Assembly: GCA_033816765.1 (NCBI GenBank)
Contig: CM066288.1
Location: 3,100,001-3,164,000 of the forward strand
Direction of reading: 5' to 3'
Source: Nothopassalora personata
Taxonomy: Eukaryota; Ascomycota; Dothideomycetes; Mycosphaerellales; Mycosphaerellaceae
DNA: 64,000 nt
How positions within the stretch are numbered: position 1 is the first letter of the stretch; each line of letters opens with the position of its first letter. The notes under the pieces were generated by a model. That model saw nothing but the letters and a program-made list of their open reading frames with translations, was not told the DNA's origin and made no database searches. The position numbers and the translations under genes are program-made. Shown in pieces: positions 35,064 to 46,793 of this stretch.

Positions 35064-37005
35064 ATGCGAACAATGGCCGATCCATCCACCTCCTTCCAGC
35101 CGCTCGTCTGCGTCGTCGACTTTCACCACCTTCGAGGCCCCGAAATCGAGCACTGGATCGGCGCAGAAGGCAGCGACCCCACCGCCGAGAATGACTGGGG
35201 CCTCATCCCCTACATGGCTCTCCCCGACGGCGCCCACCAGAGTGACGAGGAATTCAGCTATTTCAGTCTCGTGCACAAAGCGAGAGCAGGTCAAGACGTG
35301 GAGCCCAGCAGTGTCTTCGGGATAAGCTGCATGCACCAGATCGATAGCTCTGAGCTCCTGTATCGACCTGCGGAGGTGACGAGGAGCGCAGTGCAGAAGG
35401 CAGTGGTGGCAATTACGGACAAGCCGCAGCATTTCAGTGCGCTCAGGGAGAAGCTGAGTGCGGTGACGAGGGCGTGGTTTGCACAGAGGGACTTTAGGGA
35501 TGTGGAGATCTTGCAGGTGGGTTAGTGGGCACGAGGCTGGACTGCTGGGAGAGATGGACAACCGCTGATGCTGCAGTATAGCGCTTTCAGGAGAGTATGG
35601 CGAGGGAAGGCAGCAGGCATGAACACGAGAGTGATCAGTACTTTGGGCTGAGCTTGCGGGAGCTGCTGCATACCTTCAGATGGCAGATCTTGATCTTGTT
35701 GAAGTGCTTGCTGTTGCAGCAGAAGGTACGGACCTTGTCGGTGGGATTACGGAGAGATCATACTGACATGCTCAGATTCTCTTCTTTGGATCGAACTGCG
35801 AGCGAATATGTCAAGTTCAGTTCTCTCTGATATCGCTAATACCCGGCCTGGTTCGAAGTCTTCAGGACTGTGCCGATCCTGCCATGGACAAGGATGCAGA
35901 GACCAAGAAAAGATCGGACTCTGTTCGCACCAGCGACCGGACGTCTCTGCTTGCCTATGTTGGACTGCCACTCCAGCTGTTTGGGAAAGGCTCATTATTC
36001 GGTCCATACACGCCCTTGCAACAGCTGGACATGATCACAGATGCAGAGACAAAGAGCTACGTAGTAGGTAGTACGAACAGCTTGCTCCTGTCGCAGAAGG
36101 AGAAGTACTGCGATCTGCTGGTGAATCTGGACGAAGACTCTGTCACGATACTCAACCCAGCACTCAAGTCTGCACTGGCACTTTCGGTGGCTGATCGCCG
36201 CTGGATCGACTTTCTAACACAGAATGTGAACGATACTTGGGACGAGAGCGATCCGTCAAGACCCAACACGCATGGCTATGCAGGAAGTGAAGAATTCATC
36301 AGACTGCAGTTCGAAGAATATTTGATAGCTTTGCTATCAGCTACAAAGTACCATCAGTACATCATCTTGCACAAAGATGACGATCCGAAGACCTTGCTGG
36401 CTGATGTGGAAGGAGATCCGTCCCATGAGTTTTCGAGCTCTTTTATGGAGGCGTGGCAGCGGACTGAGAACTACAAGCTGTGGAACCGAACGACGGACAG
36501 CATGCTCTTTGATATCGTGGAGCCTCGACATCCGATGGCTGGTGGTCTGACAATAGATGATGTACAAAGACGGCTCGCAGCACAAGTTGCGGATCTCCAT
36601 CTTGATGAACGATTCAGCCAGACTAAAGAAGTGGTTGGCAAGAGACTAGCAGATGGCCGGGTACAAGTTACGACCGCTTTCAACAAAGTCTGGGCAGATA
36701 TAGAAGTCATGCGTGAGGCACAAAGGAAGCGAGCTGAGGAAGCTAGAGCAGCAGCGCCGCCAGAAGACAAAGCCTCGCAACCTGGATCACGGCCGAATAT
36801 GCAAGCTGCACAGGCTAGTGTCGCTGCAGCTAGCCAGAGGGCGAGTGCTTACTTGAGCTCTTGGGGATCCTGGGCCTCTGAGAAGCGAAAGGGAGGTTGG
36901 GGTAGAAGCGCCTCAGCCACTGCGTCCGAGAACACTACGCCGAATGACCGACCCAAGGTTACAACAGTCAGCGAGTTGAAGGTCGAAAAAAAGCCTGCAT
37001 CATGA
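35064..37005 (+). CDS. avl9: Avl9-like late secretory pathway protein
   Basis: Exons 35064..35516, 35582..35725 and 35776..37005 encode 608 residues. Avl9 is a DENN-related protein of the exocytic pathway at the late Golgi. The N-terminal longin/DENN-like part has LVCVVDFHHLRGPEIEHW, then SSVFGISCMHQIDSSELL, VTRSAVQKAVVAI and AWFAQRDFRDVEILQ. The second exon supplies LSLRELLHTFRWQILILLKCLLLQQKILFFGS, the conserved hydrophobic core, and the third has QYIILHKDDDPKT. The Ala/Ser-rich tail with a Trp motif (SSWGSWASEKRKGGWG) is probably disordered. The first ATG at 35064 is used; another ATG lies three codons later (35073). Both introns are GT-AG (65 and 50 nt). Confidence 0.9.
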
Positions 37006-38585
37006 CGAGCTGTCAGAAGTGTACAGGCTTCATATGTCTGAGACTTTCGCCTGCTTATGGCTATGTCGATCGGTACCCAGGTCGCGCAATGCCAAGCGGC
37101 ATAGCATCATGCCTGGGATCTGCCTTACCAGGACGACAGGAAGCGGGACGCATCGCGGCAGATTAAGATCTACCGTACGCTGCTGATGCATAGACTCATC
37201 AGCGGCCTCCACAACAGCCTGCGATCGCACAGTATCTGCCCAATGCTTCGAGAGATCACAGTCACCGCGGATGGCATCGAGCATATAATGCTGCTCGAGG
37301 TCACAGAGCTCTTGGTGGCCAGATTCGTCCGCCATGGACAGCACCTCATCCTCCTGCCGCTCAACTCGATGAATCTTCAGCTGTGACGTCTTGGTATGGC
37401 CATTGACATCAGCAGACGAGCCCGCCGCGCCTTCTCCGCCAGTCATCGAAACAGCCCTATCAGATCCTGCACGAAGTACGCCGTTTCTGAGATCATCGGA
37501 GGCCATACAGCTTCGTACCACCCAACACTTCCATCCTCGAACAACATCTACAGATGTCCATATTCACCTACCCCTCCGAATTTTCCTCGCTGCGCCCTCT
37601 TATACCCATGCCCCTCGCATGTACCGGCTTCGAATCTGTAATCTGCAACATCATGTCGATGTAATGCACACCGCAATCAACCACAGGACTGGAGCTATTT
37701 ATCAACTTCTTATGGATCTCCCACGCCGCGCCGCGAGATTGTTAGTCTACGTTCATGCGGAAAACAAATGGAGGCCCCAGTTCTCTCGCTCGATGAATCA
37801 ACTCTTGCCAACTGGGATGATGTCGCAGGATGAAGCCCACCACTAGTTTCTTCCCTGTCCACCCAGCGACTTCGATCACACGTCTGGAGCAATTCAGATC
37901 GTGGGCGAGAGAGGTTTCTCGATGAAACCGTGGGATCCATTCCCCATGTCGGCGAGGGCGGACCCTGCGTGGGGTGGGTACAGATGGATATCAGGTCTGG
38001 TTTGAGAGCCAGGGCTTCTTCAAAGTGGGGGGATGAAATTTATAGGCTTTGAGCCCGAACGGAAGGTCCATTGGCTCTAGCGATTGACCGAGGCGAGAAT
38101 GGTGAAGTTCGGATTTTTGTGGTACAGTAGGAGAGGGCGTGGCTGCGGCCCATTTGGCCTAGACCAACGACAACGACTGTCACCGATTCTTTATGGGTCT
38201 GCATTGCGAGCTTGTGCTTGAGAATCCGGTCAAGCGCTTCGAATGCTGGACGGCATTTGTGTCAGCCCGTAGTGGCAGCGCGATGTCACGTCTTCATGAG
38301 TGGCTCCGACGCTGGAAAGAGGCGAATTGCTTTCTACGATGTAACATGCGGCCTCGCTTCTATTCCCTGACGATGACGAAGTAGCAATAGACGAAGCTCA
38401 AGCTCAGCTGTTCCTGCAGCTAACTCCCCAGGAAAGCTGGAGGGTAGCAGTCTGCGATTGAAATCGGTCGAAAGCTGTACACATACATCGCAATCTGTCT
38501 CTATCCTAGCCAGCGCAGCTCAACTCGCCAGCTTCCATATCCTACAACAAATCGATCTTCCCATGCAATGCTTCGTTCCCGGATC
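37006..38585. other. 1.6 kb between avl9 and cap: no firmly supported gene
   Basis: The neighbours converge on this interval. Besides the weak frame listed separately (37030..37506), only short frames without domain features are present; one at 38193..38384 is not convincing. Confidence 0.35.
37030..37506 (-). CDS. Weakly supported hypothetical protein
   Basis: An open frame of 158 codons from ATG 37506 lies tail to tail with avl9, only 24 bases apart. It begins MASDDLRNGVLRAGSDRAVS and has a hydrophilic, acidic composition, with no recognisable domain, signal peptide or membrane helix. Codon third positions do not stand out. It may be a chance frame or avl9 3' UTR antisense sequence. Confidence 0.2.
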   Translation of the reverse strand: MASDDLRNGVLRAGSDRAVSMTGGEGAAGSSADVNGHTKTSQLKIHRVERQEDEVLSMADESGHQELCDLEQHYMLDAIRGDCDLSKHWADTVRSQAVVEAADESMHQQRTVDLNLPRCVPLPVVLVRQIPGMMLCRLALRDLGTDRHSHKQAKVSDI

Positions 38586-40439
38586 TTAACCCACGTGCTC
38601 CACAATCTCGCTAATCAGCTTTCCGGCCTTTACGTACGTCCTGATCTGCTCCGGCAAGGGCACCTCCTTACTATCATCTTCCTCTCCCTCGGGTGGTAGC
38701 ACCACATTGATCGAGCTTGATTTGCTCGTGTACACCTCGGTCGCCCAACTCTGTGCTCCGAGGTATATCTGCGCGCCATCAACCTGGTCGAGTTGGATTG
38801 TGGGTACAGTACCGGTGACCTGAAGCGCAAAGTTCGGGCACTTGATCACGTCAACTGACGATACTAGAGTGTCCACGAGAATCTGCGTCCGCGGGCAGTT
38901 GTCGATCGAGATGGCGTTCGCCTTGCCTCGGATGACGATGGTGGTGTTCTTGCATTTTGTGATGAGAAGGGACTGGGTCAAACTGACTTCGATCTCGATC
39001 GGTGCGGAGGGCGAGTCGAAGTTTTCGATGAGCCACTTGTTGCCGTCGAGCTCTTTCTTACCCTCCTTCTTCTGTGAAGCTGTGCTGTTCTGGCGCATGC
39101 TCGGTGGCTTGGGCTTGACGCCTGGTCCCGGGCTCTTAGATCTGTTTATCTGCGAGGGCACTTCGGAAGAAGCGCGTAATGATGGGTTCTTATGTGTCAT
39201 CTGGCTCTTGTCGACCTTCTTTAGTCCTGCTGTTACGGACTCGCCTCTGTTTAGCTGCTCGAAAACTGCGCCCATGTCGCCGCCTGCTGCTGCCTTAGGT
39301 GCTCCTCCGCTCGGCTGTGGGGGAGGCGGAGGTGGATTGTCGAAGGTGGGAAGTGGTGGAGGAGGAGGAGGAGGCGGCGGTGGTGCTCCTCCTGATGTGG
39401 GAGCTGGCCTAGCTGGGGCGCCGTTTGTGGTCGGATCGGAGTCGACTTCGCGCATGGCTTCTGACGCGTCTTTGCCGGCTGAGTTCCAGGTAAGACCTTG
39501 TGGGTAGTGCTTCTGGATGTACGACTTCAGAGCTTCGAGGAGGGCGTAGTAGGATCGCACGAACTTGACATGTGCTTGATCGCTGCCGTCTTGTCAGTGG
39601 GTGCCCATATGCTGGCTGCTCGCAAGCAATACTCACCCTTCCTTATGGGCCTTCAGCACACGATTGCCGTACATCTGTGCGCCGCCAATCATGTCCGCCA
39701 CGACGTCGGCTGGCTTGCCGTCCATAACCAGCCACTGCAGCGTGGTGATGCCTTCTGCGACCATTGACAGATGCTCCTTCGCTGCGGAGCCTCTGTTGTT
39801 GTCCTTGATGTCGCTCGCTATGCTCATGTCTTGCTGGAGGTCCTTCAACAGGTCCATGAACGTCGATGACTGCGGGTCTGGTCGCTTTGCCTTGGTGGTG
39901 ATCAACAAGTACTTCCTTTGGTCTGCGAAGGCCTTGGCGACCGCTGCTGCCTGCTCTCGCACCAGCGGGTCTAGTCCTTTGGCCGCGTCGGTGAAGGTCT
40001 TGACCTCTTTGGCCATCATGTCGTCCATGTCGGTGATGGACGCGGGCAGCGTGTCCGAGGCAGCTGTCACTGTCTGCGGGCCGCTCGTCTGCGTGATGCT
40101 GGGCAGTGTCGCGTCGCTCGACGAGGCCTTCGTGGCGGCCGCGCTGCCGCCTGAGGCTGGCGCTGAGGACGAGCCATGGCCGGCCGAGGGCTCAAAGGCA
40201 GACGACGCAATGTCCTCCAGTCGACTGGTGGCCGCTTCTAGTCTATGCAGCAGTAATGTCAGTGGATTGTCGGGCGGTATGACAGTGACGGGGCTCCCGG
40301 TGCTCAAGCGCTTGTGGTCCGTCATGGTCGGTGGTGGTGAGCATATCTGTATGGGTAGGCCAGAGGAGAGGATACTGTAGACGAACCTCCGCAGAAGAGT
40401 CCCAAGACTGTTCATGTTGTTACCCGCAGACGCAGACAT
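38586..40439 (-). CDS. cap1: Adenylyl cyclase-associated protein (CAP/Srv2)
   Basis: Actin-monomer recycling factor that also binds adenylyl cyclase. Exons 40439..40387, 40242..39637 and 39582..38586 encode 551 residues. The 144-nt first intron joins NSLGTLLRR to LEAATSRLEDIA, the canonical CAP start. The second (54 nt) joins LKAHKEG to DQAHVKFVRSYYALLEAL. The helical N-terminal domain runs to about residue 245. Two polyproline stretches at about 275-305 (ten and six Pro) bind profilin or SH3 partners, followed by a WH2-like segment (LNRGESVTAGLKKVDKSQMTHKNP). The C-terminal beta-helix domain (about 390-551) has ELDGNKWLIENF and QIYLGAQSWATEVYTSKSSS. It shares a 324-bp divergent promoter with the Mak32-like gene. 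Confidence 0.95.
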
Positions 40440-40763
40440 GGTCAGCTGCGGACAGTCCGTTCGACCAACCAACTCGCTGTCTTGCCGCCGCCGCTGCTGT
40501 CTCATATAATCGTCGTATATTCCGCGGCGACAGCTGTTTCCCCCAACGAAACGAGACACAGCCTCGATTGATGTACCTGTACCTCGTCAACCTAGAACTA
40601 CTACTCTCCCCCGGGGCTGAACCACCACACGCGCTACAGCGGTATTTAGCTTTCCCCGGCATAGTTCCAGCGCACCACATGGATCATGAATCGCCATCGT
40701 CAGACTTCACCTGAACCACGACATCAACATCACCCTCGCTCCAACATCTGCGCTGTCAGCAGC
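40440..40763. promoter_or_regulatory. Divergent promoter between cap1 and the Mak32-like gene
   Basis: The two ATGs are 324 bases apart on opposite strands. No strong TATA box is seen for either gene. Confidence 0.55.
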
Positions 40764-41957
40764 ATGGACACCACCGGTCATGATGGAGGCATCGACTTCG
40801 TCACGCTGGGCATGTTCATCATCGGTAAGGACTATCTCACAGCTCTCCTCCACGTTCCGCATCCGCAGTAGAAGCAGTAGCATTGAATCAGATTAACCCT
40901 CCATCATCTACATTTCGTGGGATCCCTATATATTTCAGTCATGTCCGAACATCCATCTGACATCCCCCCCCCCCCAGACGACATCTACCCACCCCCAACA
41001 TCCTCCTCCCAAACCCCTCACCTCAACATCATAGGCGGCGCGGGAACCTACTCAGCCATCGGTGCCCGTCTCTTTTCTCCTCCCCCAACATCGCTCTCCG
41101 TCGGCTGGATCGTGGACGCAGGCACAGACTTCCCGCCCGAGCTCTTGACCACGATCCAGTCCTGGGAAACCGGCGCTTTGATCCGTCCTCGCGATGCTCT
41201 CACCACCAAAGGCTGGAATGGCTACTCCGGCAACGAGTCTCGCGCTTTCAAGTACCTAACTGAGAAGAAACGGCTCACGGCGGATGATCTGACGACTGAA
41301 CTGTTAGGAAGCAGGAGTTTCCATCTGATTTGCAGTCCTGCACGGTGTATTGATCAGGTTAATGGCATTCTGGGTCGAAGGGAAGTCGAGCTAGCACCTA
41401 GCGCGGCGAGGCCTATCTTCGTTTGGGAGCCTGTGCCGGATCTGTGCGTGCCTGAGGAACTCGTGAACACGTATGAGGCGTTGCGGTATGTCGATGTAGT
41501 GAGTCCGAACCACGAGGAGTTGGCGAACTTGTTTGGGATGAAGCACGGTGAGACGGTAAATCGGCGGTTGGTGGCGGAGCATGCGAATCAGCTAGTCGAA
41601 AGGGGCATTGGACCTGACGGGAATGGTGCTGTTGTGGTGAGGGTTGGTGCTGAAGGGTGTTTGGTACAGACCAGGATAGTTAAGCGCTGGCTGCCTGCTT
41701 ACCATCAGGACTCGGGAAAGGTCGTTGACCCTACGGGTGGTGGGAATGGTTTCCTGGGTGGTCTGTCAGTGGGCTTGGTGCGAAACAATATGGATGTGAT
41801 CGAGGCCGCAAGATGGGGCAGTGTCGCCGCGAGCTTTTGCATTGAGCAGGTCGGTGTGCCGAGACTCGAGAAGGCGGCCGGTTCTGCAGGGTCAGAGGGG
41901 TGGAATGGTGTCAGCGTGCTCGGTAGATTAGATGAGTACCAGAAACGTACTGCATGA
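40764..41957 (+). CDS. mak32: Mak32-like PfkB-family protein
   Basis: Exons 40764..40824 and 40978..41957 encode 346 residues; splicing joins FVTLGMFII to DDIYPPPTSS, and NIIGGAGTYSAIGARLF follows, as in Mak32-type ribokinase-fold proteins. Yeast Mak32 affects maintenance of a killer-virus toxin structure; a metabolic substrate is not known to me. The PfkB signature near the end reads DPTGGGNGFLGGLS. The residue that is the catalytic Asp in active kinases (GAGD) is Asn here, so phosphotransfer may be weak or absent. The intron (153 nt) ends in twelve C residues before its AG and contains an in-frame ATG (40941) that could start a shorter form lacking the first strand. An in-frame ATG at 40686 is a less likely start. 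Confidence 0.82.
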
Positions 41958-42060
41958 TCACTACTGACATCTTTCCATATTCAACTCGTATCACACATCC
42001 GCCTCATTCTATCTAATTGTGTCACCGTCGCCGCGGCCCACTGAGCTATATCCCCATCGT

Positions 42061-44674
42061 TCATGTACCGCTCTCCCAAGTTATCTCACGTGGTAGCAAA
42101 TTTCCGGCGAAACTGCGCCTTGGCACCTTCACGCTCGTACAACTCGCATTCTGCAAGGTACCTCTGCAGCGGGCTCTGGCACGGATGACCGCTTGTTGGA
42201 GCTTCGCAACAGCTTCCGGGTTCTCCTCCTGCTCCATGCTCGTGGCCTTGTAGCGAACGTCGAAGTCCTTCATGATCTTGTTGTAGGCCTCCTTGACAAT
42301 GATGATGCATTCTTTGTTCCATGTCTTCAGTTTCTCAGATATGTCAGATGCAGCAGAGCCGGCGACGGATTTGAAGATACTCTCGTTGTTGCATCGGCCT
42401 GTCAACTTGTGCTGAACCAGTGTTAGGCGGTTGCCGTGGACGGCAGCCTTCTTACGGCGTTTGCGTCCCCCTCTGGTCGTGCTGTTCGCCGGAGCCATAG
42501 GAGAGAGAGATGTTGCACTGGTCAGCATGCACTCTTCATACGTTTTCTCCATGGCCTTCCTGAAATAGGAATGGTCATTGTCCAAGGTGGCGGCGTGGCG
42601 GATATGCGCAATGCTGTCTTTCAGAGACTCGAACTTCTCGGCCATGGCGGTAGGAACGCTGCAAGCCACGTTCGTGATGAACTCGAAGAACGCGTCCAGA
42701 TCGTGGCCCTGGGAATCGGGAGAACTTGTGATCTTGAGCTTGATTCCCAGGAAGATGTCCCTGACGTCGAGCGCAAAGTCCTTCTCAATACCTTCGATCT
42801 TGTCATCATATTCGTTCAAAGCGGTGGTCAATTTAGAGGAGAAGAGCCTCAAGATTTCCTGGTTGAAGTTGATGTCTCCAAGCTTGCGGTGGCCCTCCCA
42901 GTCTCCTTGCCTGCGACAGATGTTCTGGAAGGTGCAAGCGTTGATCCCTCCCCAATCTTCAACCAGCTTCTCGGCACCCTTAGACCATGCAAGGTCATGA
43001 TTCTTCATGACCTTGAGTATGAGCTCCGTGAAGACAGTTTCGACCTCTTCTACCAGCTTCTGGACAGGAGTCACATGTCTGCCCAAGCCAGTGGTGAGCA
43101 ACAGCTGCACTCTTGCCTTTCTCTCCAACTTGGATTTCGTCAGAATGCCATCGATGCCGTTGAGTAGAACTGGCAGACGGTGACCGTGAATGTTTCGCAG
43201 CGCAGTGAGTTTTCCGCGGGCAAGAATGACGAAAAGATAGCTACGGAGCTCTGGGATGCCAGTCGCGTCAACGTCGAGGCAGGGTGGCTCTGTCGGCTTG
43301 TACCCATCCAGATGTTTCTGGTACTGAGTGTTGGAGATGAAGGTGATTGGCAACTCGGGCGCACATCTTGACCTTTCGATTCTCCTCATTCTCCCCTTGA
43401 GCCTCTCCTTCATTCTCCGGCAACGGCACTGTATGCTCGCTTGCTTGAATTGGGCTTCAGCTTGGCCTTATCAATCACAAGCTTCTCCAGCTTCTCATCG
43501 AGGTCTGCGAACAAGTTGCGGTTTGCGTTGCGTGCTTTCTTCTTTGCAGCTTCGGTCTCAGCGATCACTTTCGTCAGCTTCTTGACGAGACGCTCTGCAT
43601 CCGCGAGGAAATCCTGGTCTTTCATGCTCTCCCTCTAATCCTTGCCCTGCGCAACACAATGCCGCAGCAGCTGATCTAGAGGATAATTTCGATCGATGCG
43701 TTCATAGCTAAGGAAGATGAAAACGGTCCCGGCCGATTTGAGATATCTCTTGGTATCCTCCACGACTGCAAGATTGCTGTCGTTGATTCCGGGAGTATCG
43801 GCAAGTACCACACCACTGTTGAGCAGACGAGCATCCTGATGGACAATCACTTTACGGATGATTGGGTATCAGCACGATCTTCGAAGAATTTGGTGCAGGA
43901 TTGTATAGATTCGAACTCTTCGTGATCGCAAAGTAGGTCGGTAAAGAAAGACATGGCAGTATCGTGCTTCTTTTGCAGTGCTGGCTTCTCGTCGGCATCT
44001 GCATCGCTTTGATCGTCTTCTTCGTCATTGAAAAGGAACGTGTTGACGTTCTTGACGTGTGTGGCGATATCTCTCAGGATATCTTCCGTGGAGTAGCAAG
44101 GCACTGAGACCTGGTAGCGCGATGTCTGTGCTGGCGTCATACAGCGGTACTCGTGCACAACGTAGGTGCCACGCTTATCGCCGTCATGCTCAAAAGCAGC
44201 TTTCTTCTGGTGCATGATGGAGTTCATCGCCGGCGACTTGCCGCTACCTGCTGGTCCCAGAACGGCAGCTGGTTTGATCTCCGGGTAGAGCTTTGTCACG
44301 GGGTTTAACCCTCCTATGCCGGTGGGTCCGCAGACAGTGGCGATCTCATCATTCTTGTAGCCCGATCCCTCGAGCAAGGTAAACATGTCGGTGATGATGT
44401 TGCAAGCCTTGCCTATTCCACCCTCAGCTTTCGAGAAGCTTGGATGGTAGACTGCGAATCGTGGAAGCGTTTCCTGAGAGACATCGTAAGGCGGCAGATT
44501 GCCTTCGTCGTCTTCTGTCTTCTCATCGTGGGTTCGCTTCACTCGCTTCGGCCCTGTCAATGTGTTAGTGATGTCACCACGGGTACCACACCACATACTG
44601 GTCTGCTCGTCGGTATCTGAGTGCTCGTCCTCCGGCACGGACAGTGGACTGTCCTGGCGCCGCTTGCTGGACAT
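42061..44674 (-). pseudogene. Decayed paralogue of the large SLIP-GC-like GTPase
   Basis: Four homologous blocks follow the order of the intact gene at 13066..16296, but in different frames. The first runs from ATG 44674 (MSSKRRQDSP) through a P-loop (GPAGSGKS near 44240) to a stop at 43847, with a plausible 45-nt intron (about 44552-44596). The second (43850 to the TAG at 43635) has VVLADTPGINDSN matching VVPADLPGVGDKN. The third continues in the same frame beyond that stop. The fourth (43413..42061) is in a third frame and has DVDATGIPELRSYLF and LPVLLNGIDGILTKSKLER, matching the intact NLEATGIPALRRHLL and LPLLLNGAHGVLTKTPLER. About 80 residues before the DxxG motif, and about 18 after block two, are missing. 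One deletion-frameshift, one in-frame stop and one further frameshift argue for a pseudogene. Confidence 0.75.
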
Positions 44675-45361
44675 ATTGACGAGTTGTGTTGACGATTTAT
44701 TAGAGTCAGCGGCGCAGTAGTGCGGTCTCGTGGCGCTGAGGTCTATGGTGCTGAGGTGCGATGTTGTGGATAGGTTCTGTAGAAGAGTGCGGAGCCTAAG
44801 TACGATGCATCTCCCACCGTTGTGCATATGATGATGCCACAGGCGAAACTGAAGCAACTCATGATAGCAACCTTGTGAAGTCGGAGTGGCCCCAAAGATT
44901 CCATCATAAGAAATCCATAGTGAGCCGGGCCATTGTAATCACATGCTTTGCACGCAACGAAGACTGAGCAGCTTGTGAGAGTCCATACATGTAGGAACGC
45001 ATGTCGGAGAGACCCAAGCCATCGAAACTCATGGCGTCTAGTTGAACCTAGGGTCGTGCATGATCCGGGAGAGAAGCGTCTCTCGTCCCAGATTCAGACC
45101 CAGCGGTCCTGGTCGGGCTTGCAAGGGACGACATTCTCGCCGCACCACGATGCAAGTACCGCACGAGCAAACATGGTTACTCCAGCATATAGCCGTCCCA
45201 ATGACAGCCCTTGGTATGGTCGCTAGAGAGCCAGGTGTGGATGGATCTTTCTAAGGACTTCCGCGGCAGGCTTTACTCCATCATGCCATCAAGTGGTATG
45301 TACAAACATCTGCGCTTAGACTGGATCATGATCAGTTCTGTCGGTGGCGAGGGGTAGGAGT
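44675..45361. other. Intergenic, no gene seen
   Basis: This is the upstream flank of the GTPase relic. No conserved frame was recognised. Confidence 0.35.
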
Positions 45362-45514
45362 ATGAAGGTGAATAAGATGGCGAACGGTAATGGGAGAAGT
45401 CCCGCGGAAGGAGCAATGCCAAGCGAGATCTCCCTGCACGTTCATTCGCTGGACACCAAGCTCTTCGACATCACGAAGATCGACAGAGACGTGAAGGTAG
45501 AGAATGCTCAGTAA
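45362..45514 (+). CDS. Small open frame, 50 residues, possible gene or exon
   Basis: ATG at 45362 (alternative ATG 45377) begins MKVNKMANGNGRSPAEGAMP, continues SEISLHVHSLDTKLFDITKI and ends in DRDVKVENAQ. The composition and C/G-ending codons (CTC, ATC, GAC, AAG) look coding, unlike nearby random frames. No domain is recognised and no acceptable second exon was found. It lies tail to tail with the zinc-knuckle gene. Confidence 0.3.
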   Translation: MKVNKMANGNGRSPAEGAMPSEISLHVHSLDTKLFDITKIDRDVKVENAQ

Positions 45515-45880
45515 TGTCGATGGTTCATTCGAACTTATGCCACACACTTGTTTGTAGAGCTGAGTATTACAGCCCGACGCAGACCAATCTTCGCTACATG
45601 CAGCAAATCTCCTTGAGTGTGCCAGAAAGCACAGCAAATGCAAGGAGATTCGATCGAGCGCCTGCTTCCGGATGCAGAGCACTTCTCGTGTTCGTGTTAC
45701 GCCGTCCTGGATGACCTTGACCCGCCGTCATACCCGTCCCGTTCCTCAGCCTCCACCAACGCTGCACCAACTTCGATCGTCCGGCTGCCGGTCAAGGTCG
45801 CCAATCCAGTAAGGGCCATGCTGTCGATCTGGTACGATATGCAAGATGCGGGTCCTTGTCATAAGTCTCGTGAATGTCGT
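45515..45880. other. Intergenic, 3' flank of the zinc-knuckle gene
   Basis: No further gene is seen. Confidence 0.35.
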
Positions 45881-46793
45881 TTAGTTGGGGCACTGGCTCT
45901 GCACATGGCCGGGCTGCTTGCAGCGGTAGCAGGTGCGCTCGCCGCTGGCCTCGGATGGGCACTCGCGCGACAGGTGACCGACCTCGCCGCAGTTGTAGCA
46001 CTTCTGGCCCTGGGTGCAGTCGCGACTCATGTGACCGTAGCCACCGCAAGTGTAGCAAGTCTGCTGGCCACCTCCGCCACCCTGACGACCCCCATAGCCT
46101 CCACCGTAACCGCCGCCGAAGCCGCCCTGCTGGCCGTAGCCACCCTGGGTGCAGTTGCGTGCGATGTGACCGACCTTGCCGCACTGTGAAATGTGTTAGG
46201 ATATCGTATCAACAGATACTGAATTCTTCACTTACCTTATAGCACTCTTGACCGCCGCTGGCACCGCCTCCGAAACCACCACGCTGCTGACCGCCCCCGT
46301 TGGGACACTCACGGCTCATGTGACCAGTCTCGCCGCATGAGTAGCATGCCTGGAATCCCGTCAGCTTAGCATAGGATGCATTGAAATATGTATGCTCGCC
46401 TTATCCTTGGTTGGCTCGGTGCACTCGCGGCTCAAGTGGCCTTGACCACCGCAGTTGTAGCAAGTCTAGAGATGGTCAGCACTGTAAGGATCACCAATTG
46501 ATGCCAGAACTCACTGGAGTACCCTTTTGTGGGCAGTCTCTTGAAAGATGCGAGGCATCGCCACCTATGTCACACAATTAGCCGCAATTCGTAGGCTTGG
46601 CACACAGCACCGTGTAAGCGAGAGCTGATCGAGACGAATTGTGCGATGCGTCCTCTTGTGGCGGAGAGCTTGCTCGGTGCAGCCGAAGACTGATGGAGGT
46701 GAAGCCGTGCCATGTGAGAGGCGTGTAGAAAGACTCACAGTTGTAGCACGCACGGCCGCCTTGCTGAGGAGCAGCAGTCTCGTAGGAGTCCAT
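45881..46793 (-). CDS. gis2: Gis2/CNBP-like protein with seven CCHC zinc knuckles
   Basis: Cytoplasmic nucleic-acid-binding protein; yeast Gis2 binds mRNAs and associates with translation and stress granules. Five exons (46793..46739, 46564..46515, 46465..46400, 46349..46236, 46183..45881) encode 195 residues. Seven CX2CX4HX4C knuckles are complete: [84 protein letters not shown] and [14 protein letters not shown]. Gly-rich linkers with QQ, like RGG-type segments, separate knuckles 3-4 and 4-5. The third intron (46350..46399) has a GC donor. The opposite strand has a long Ala/Val-rich frame that is only the antisense of these codons. Confidence 0.93.
46350..46399 (-). other. GC-AG intron in the zinc-knuckle gene
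   Basis: The exon ends GATAAG, followed by GCGAGC. The acceptor is ATTCCAG, with a GCTAAGCTGAC branch region. No GT donor lies near enough to keep [14 protein letters not shown] in frame. Confidence 0.8.

Noticed and set aside
38842..39507. 221-codon plus-strand frame with Gly-rich run
   Set aside because: It is the antisense of the polyproline region of the cyclase-associated protein.
45617..46189. Long plus-strand frame rich in Ala, Val, Leu and Thr, membrane-protein-like
   Set aside because: It is the exact antisense of the seven-zinc-knuckle gene; GGC/TGC-rich codons read backwards give Ala/Val-rich sequence.
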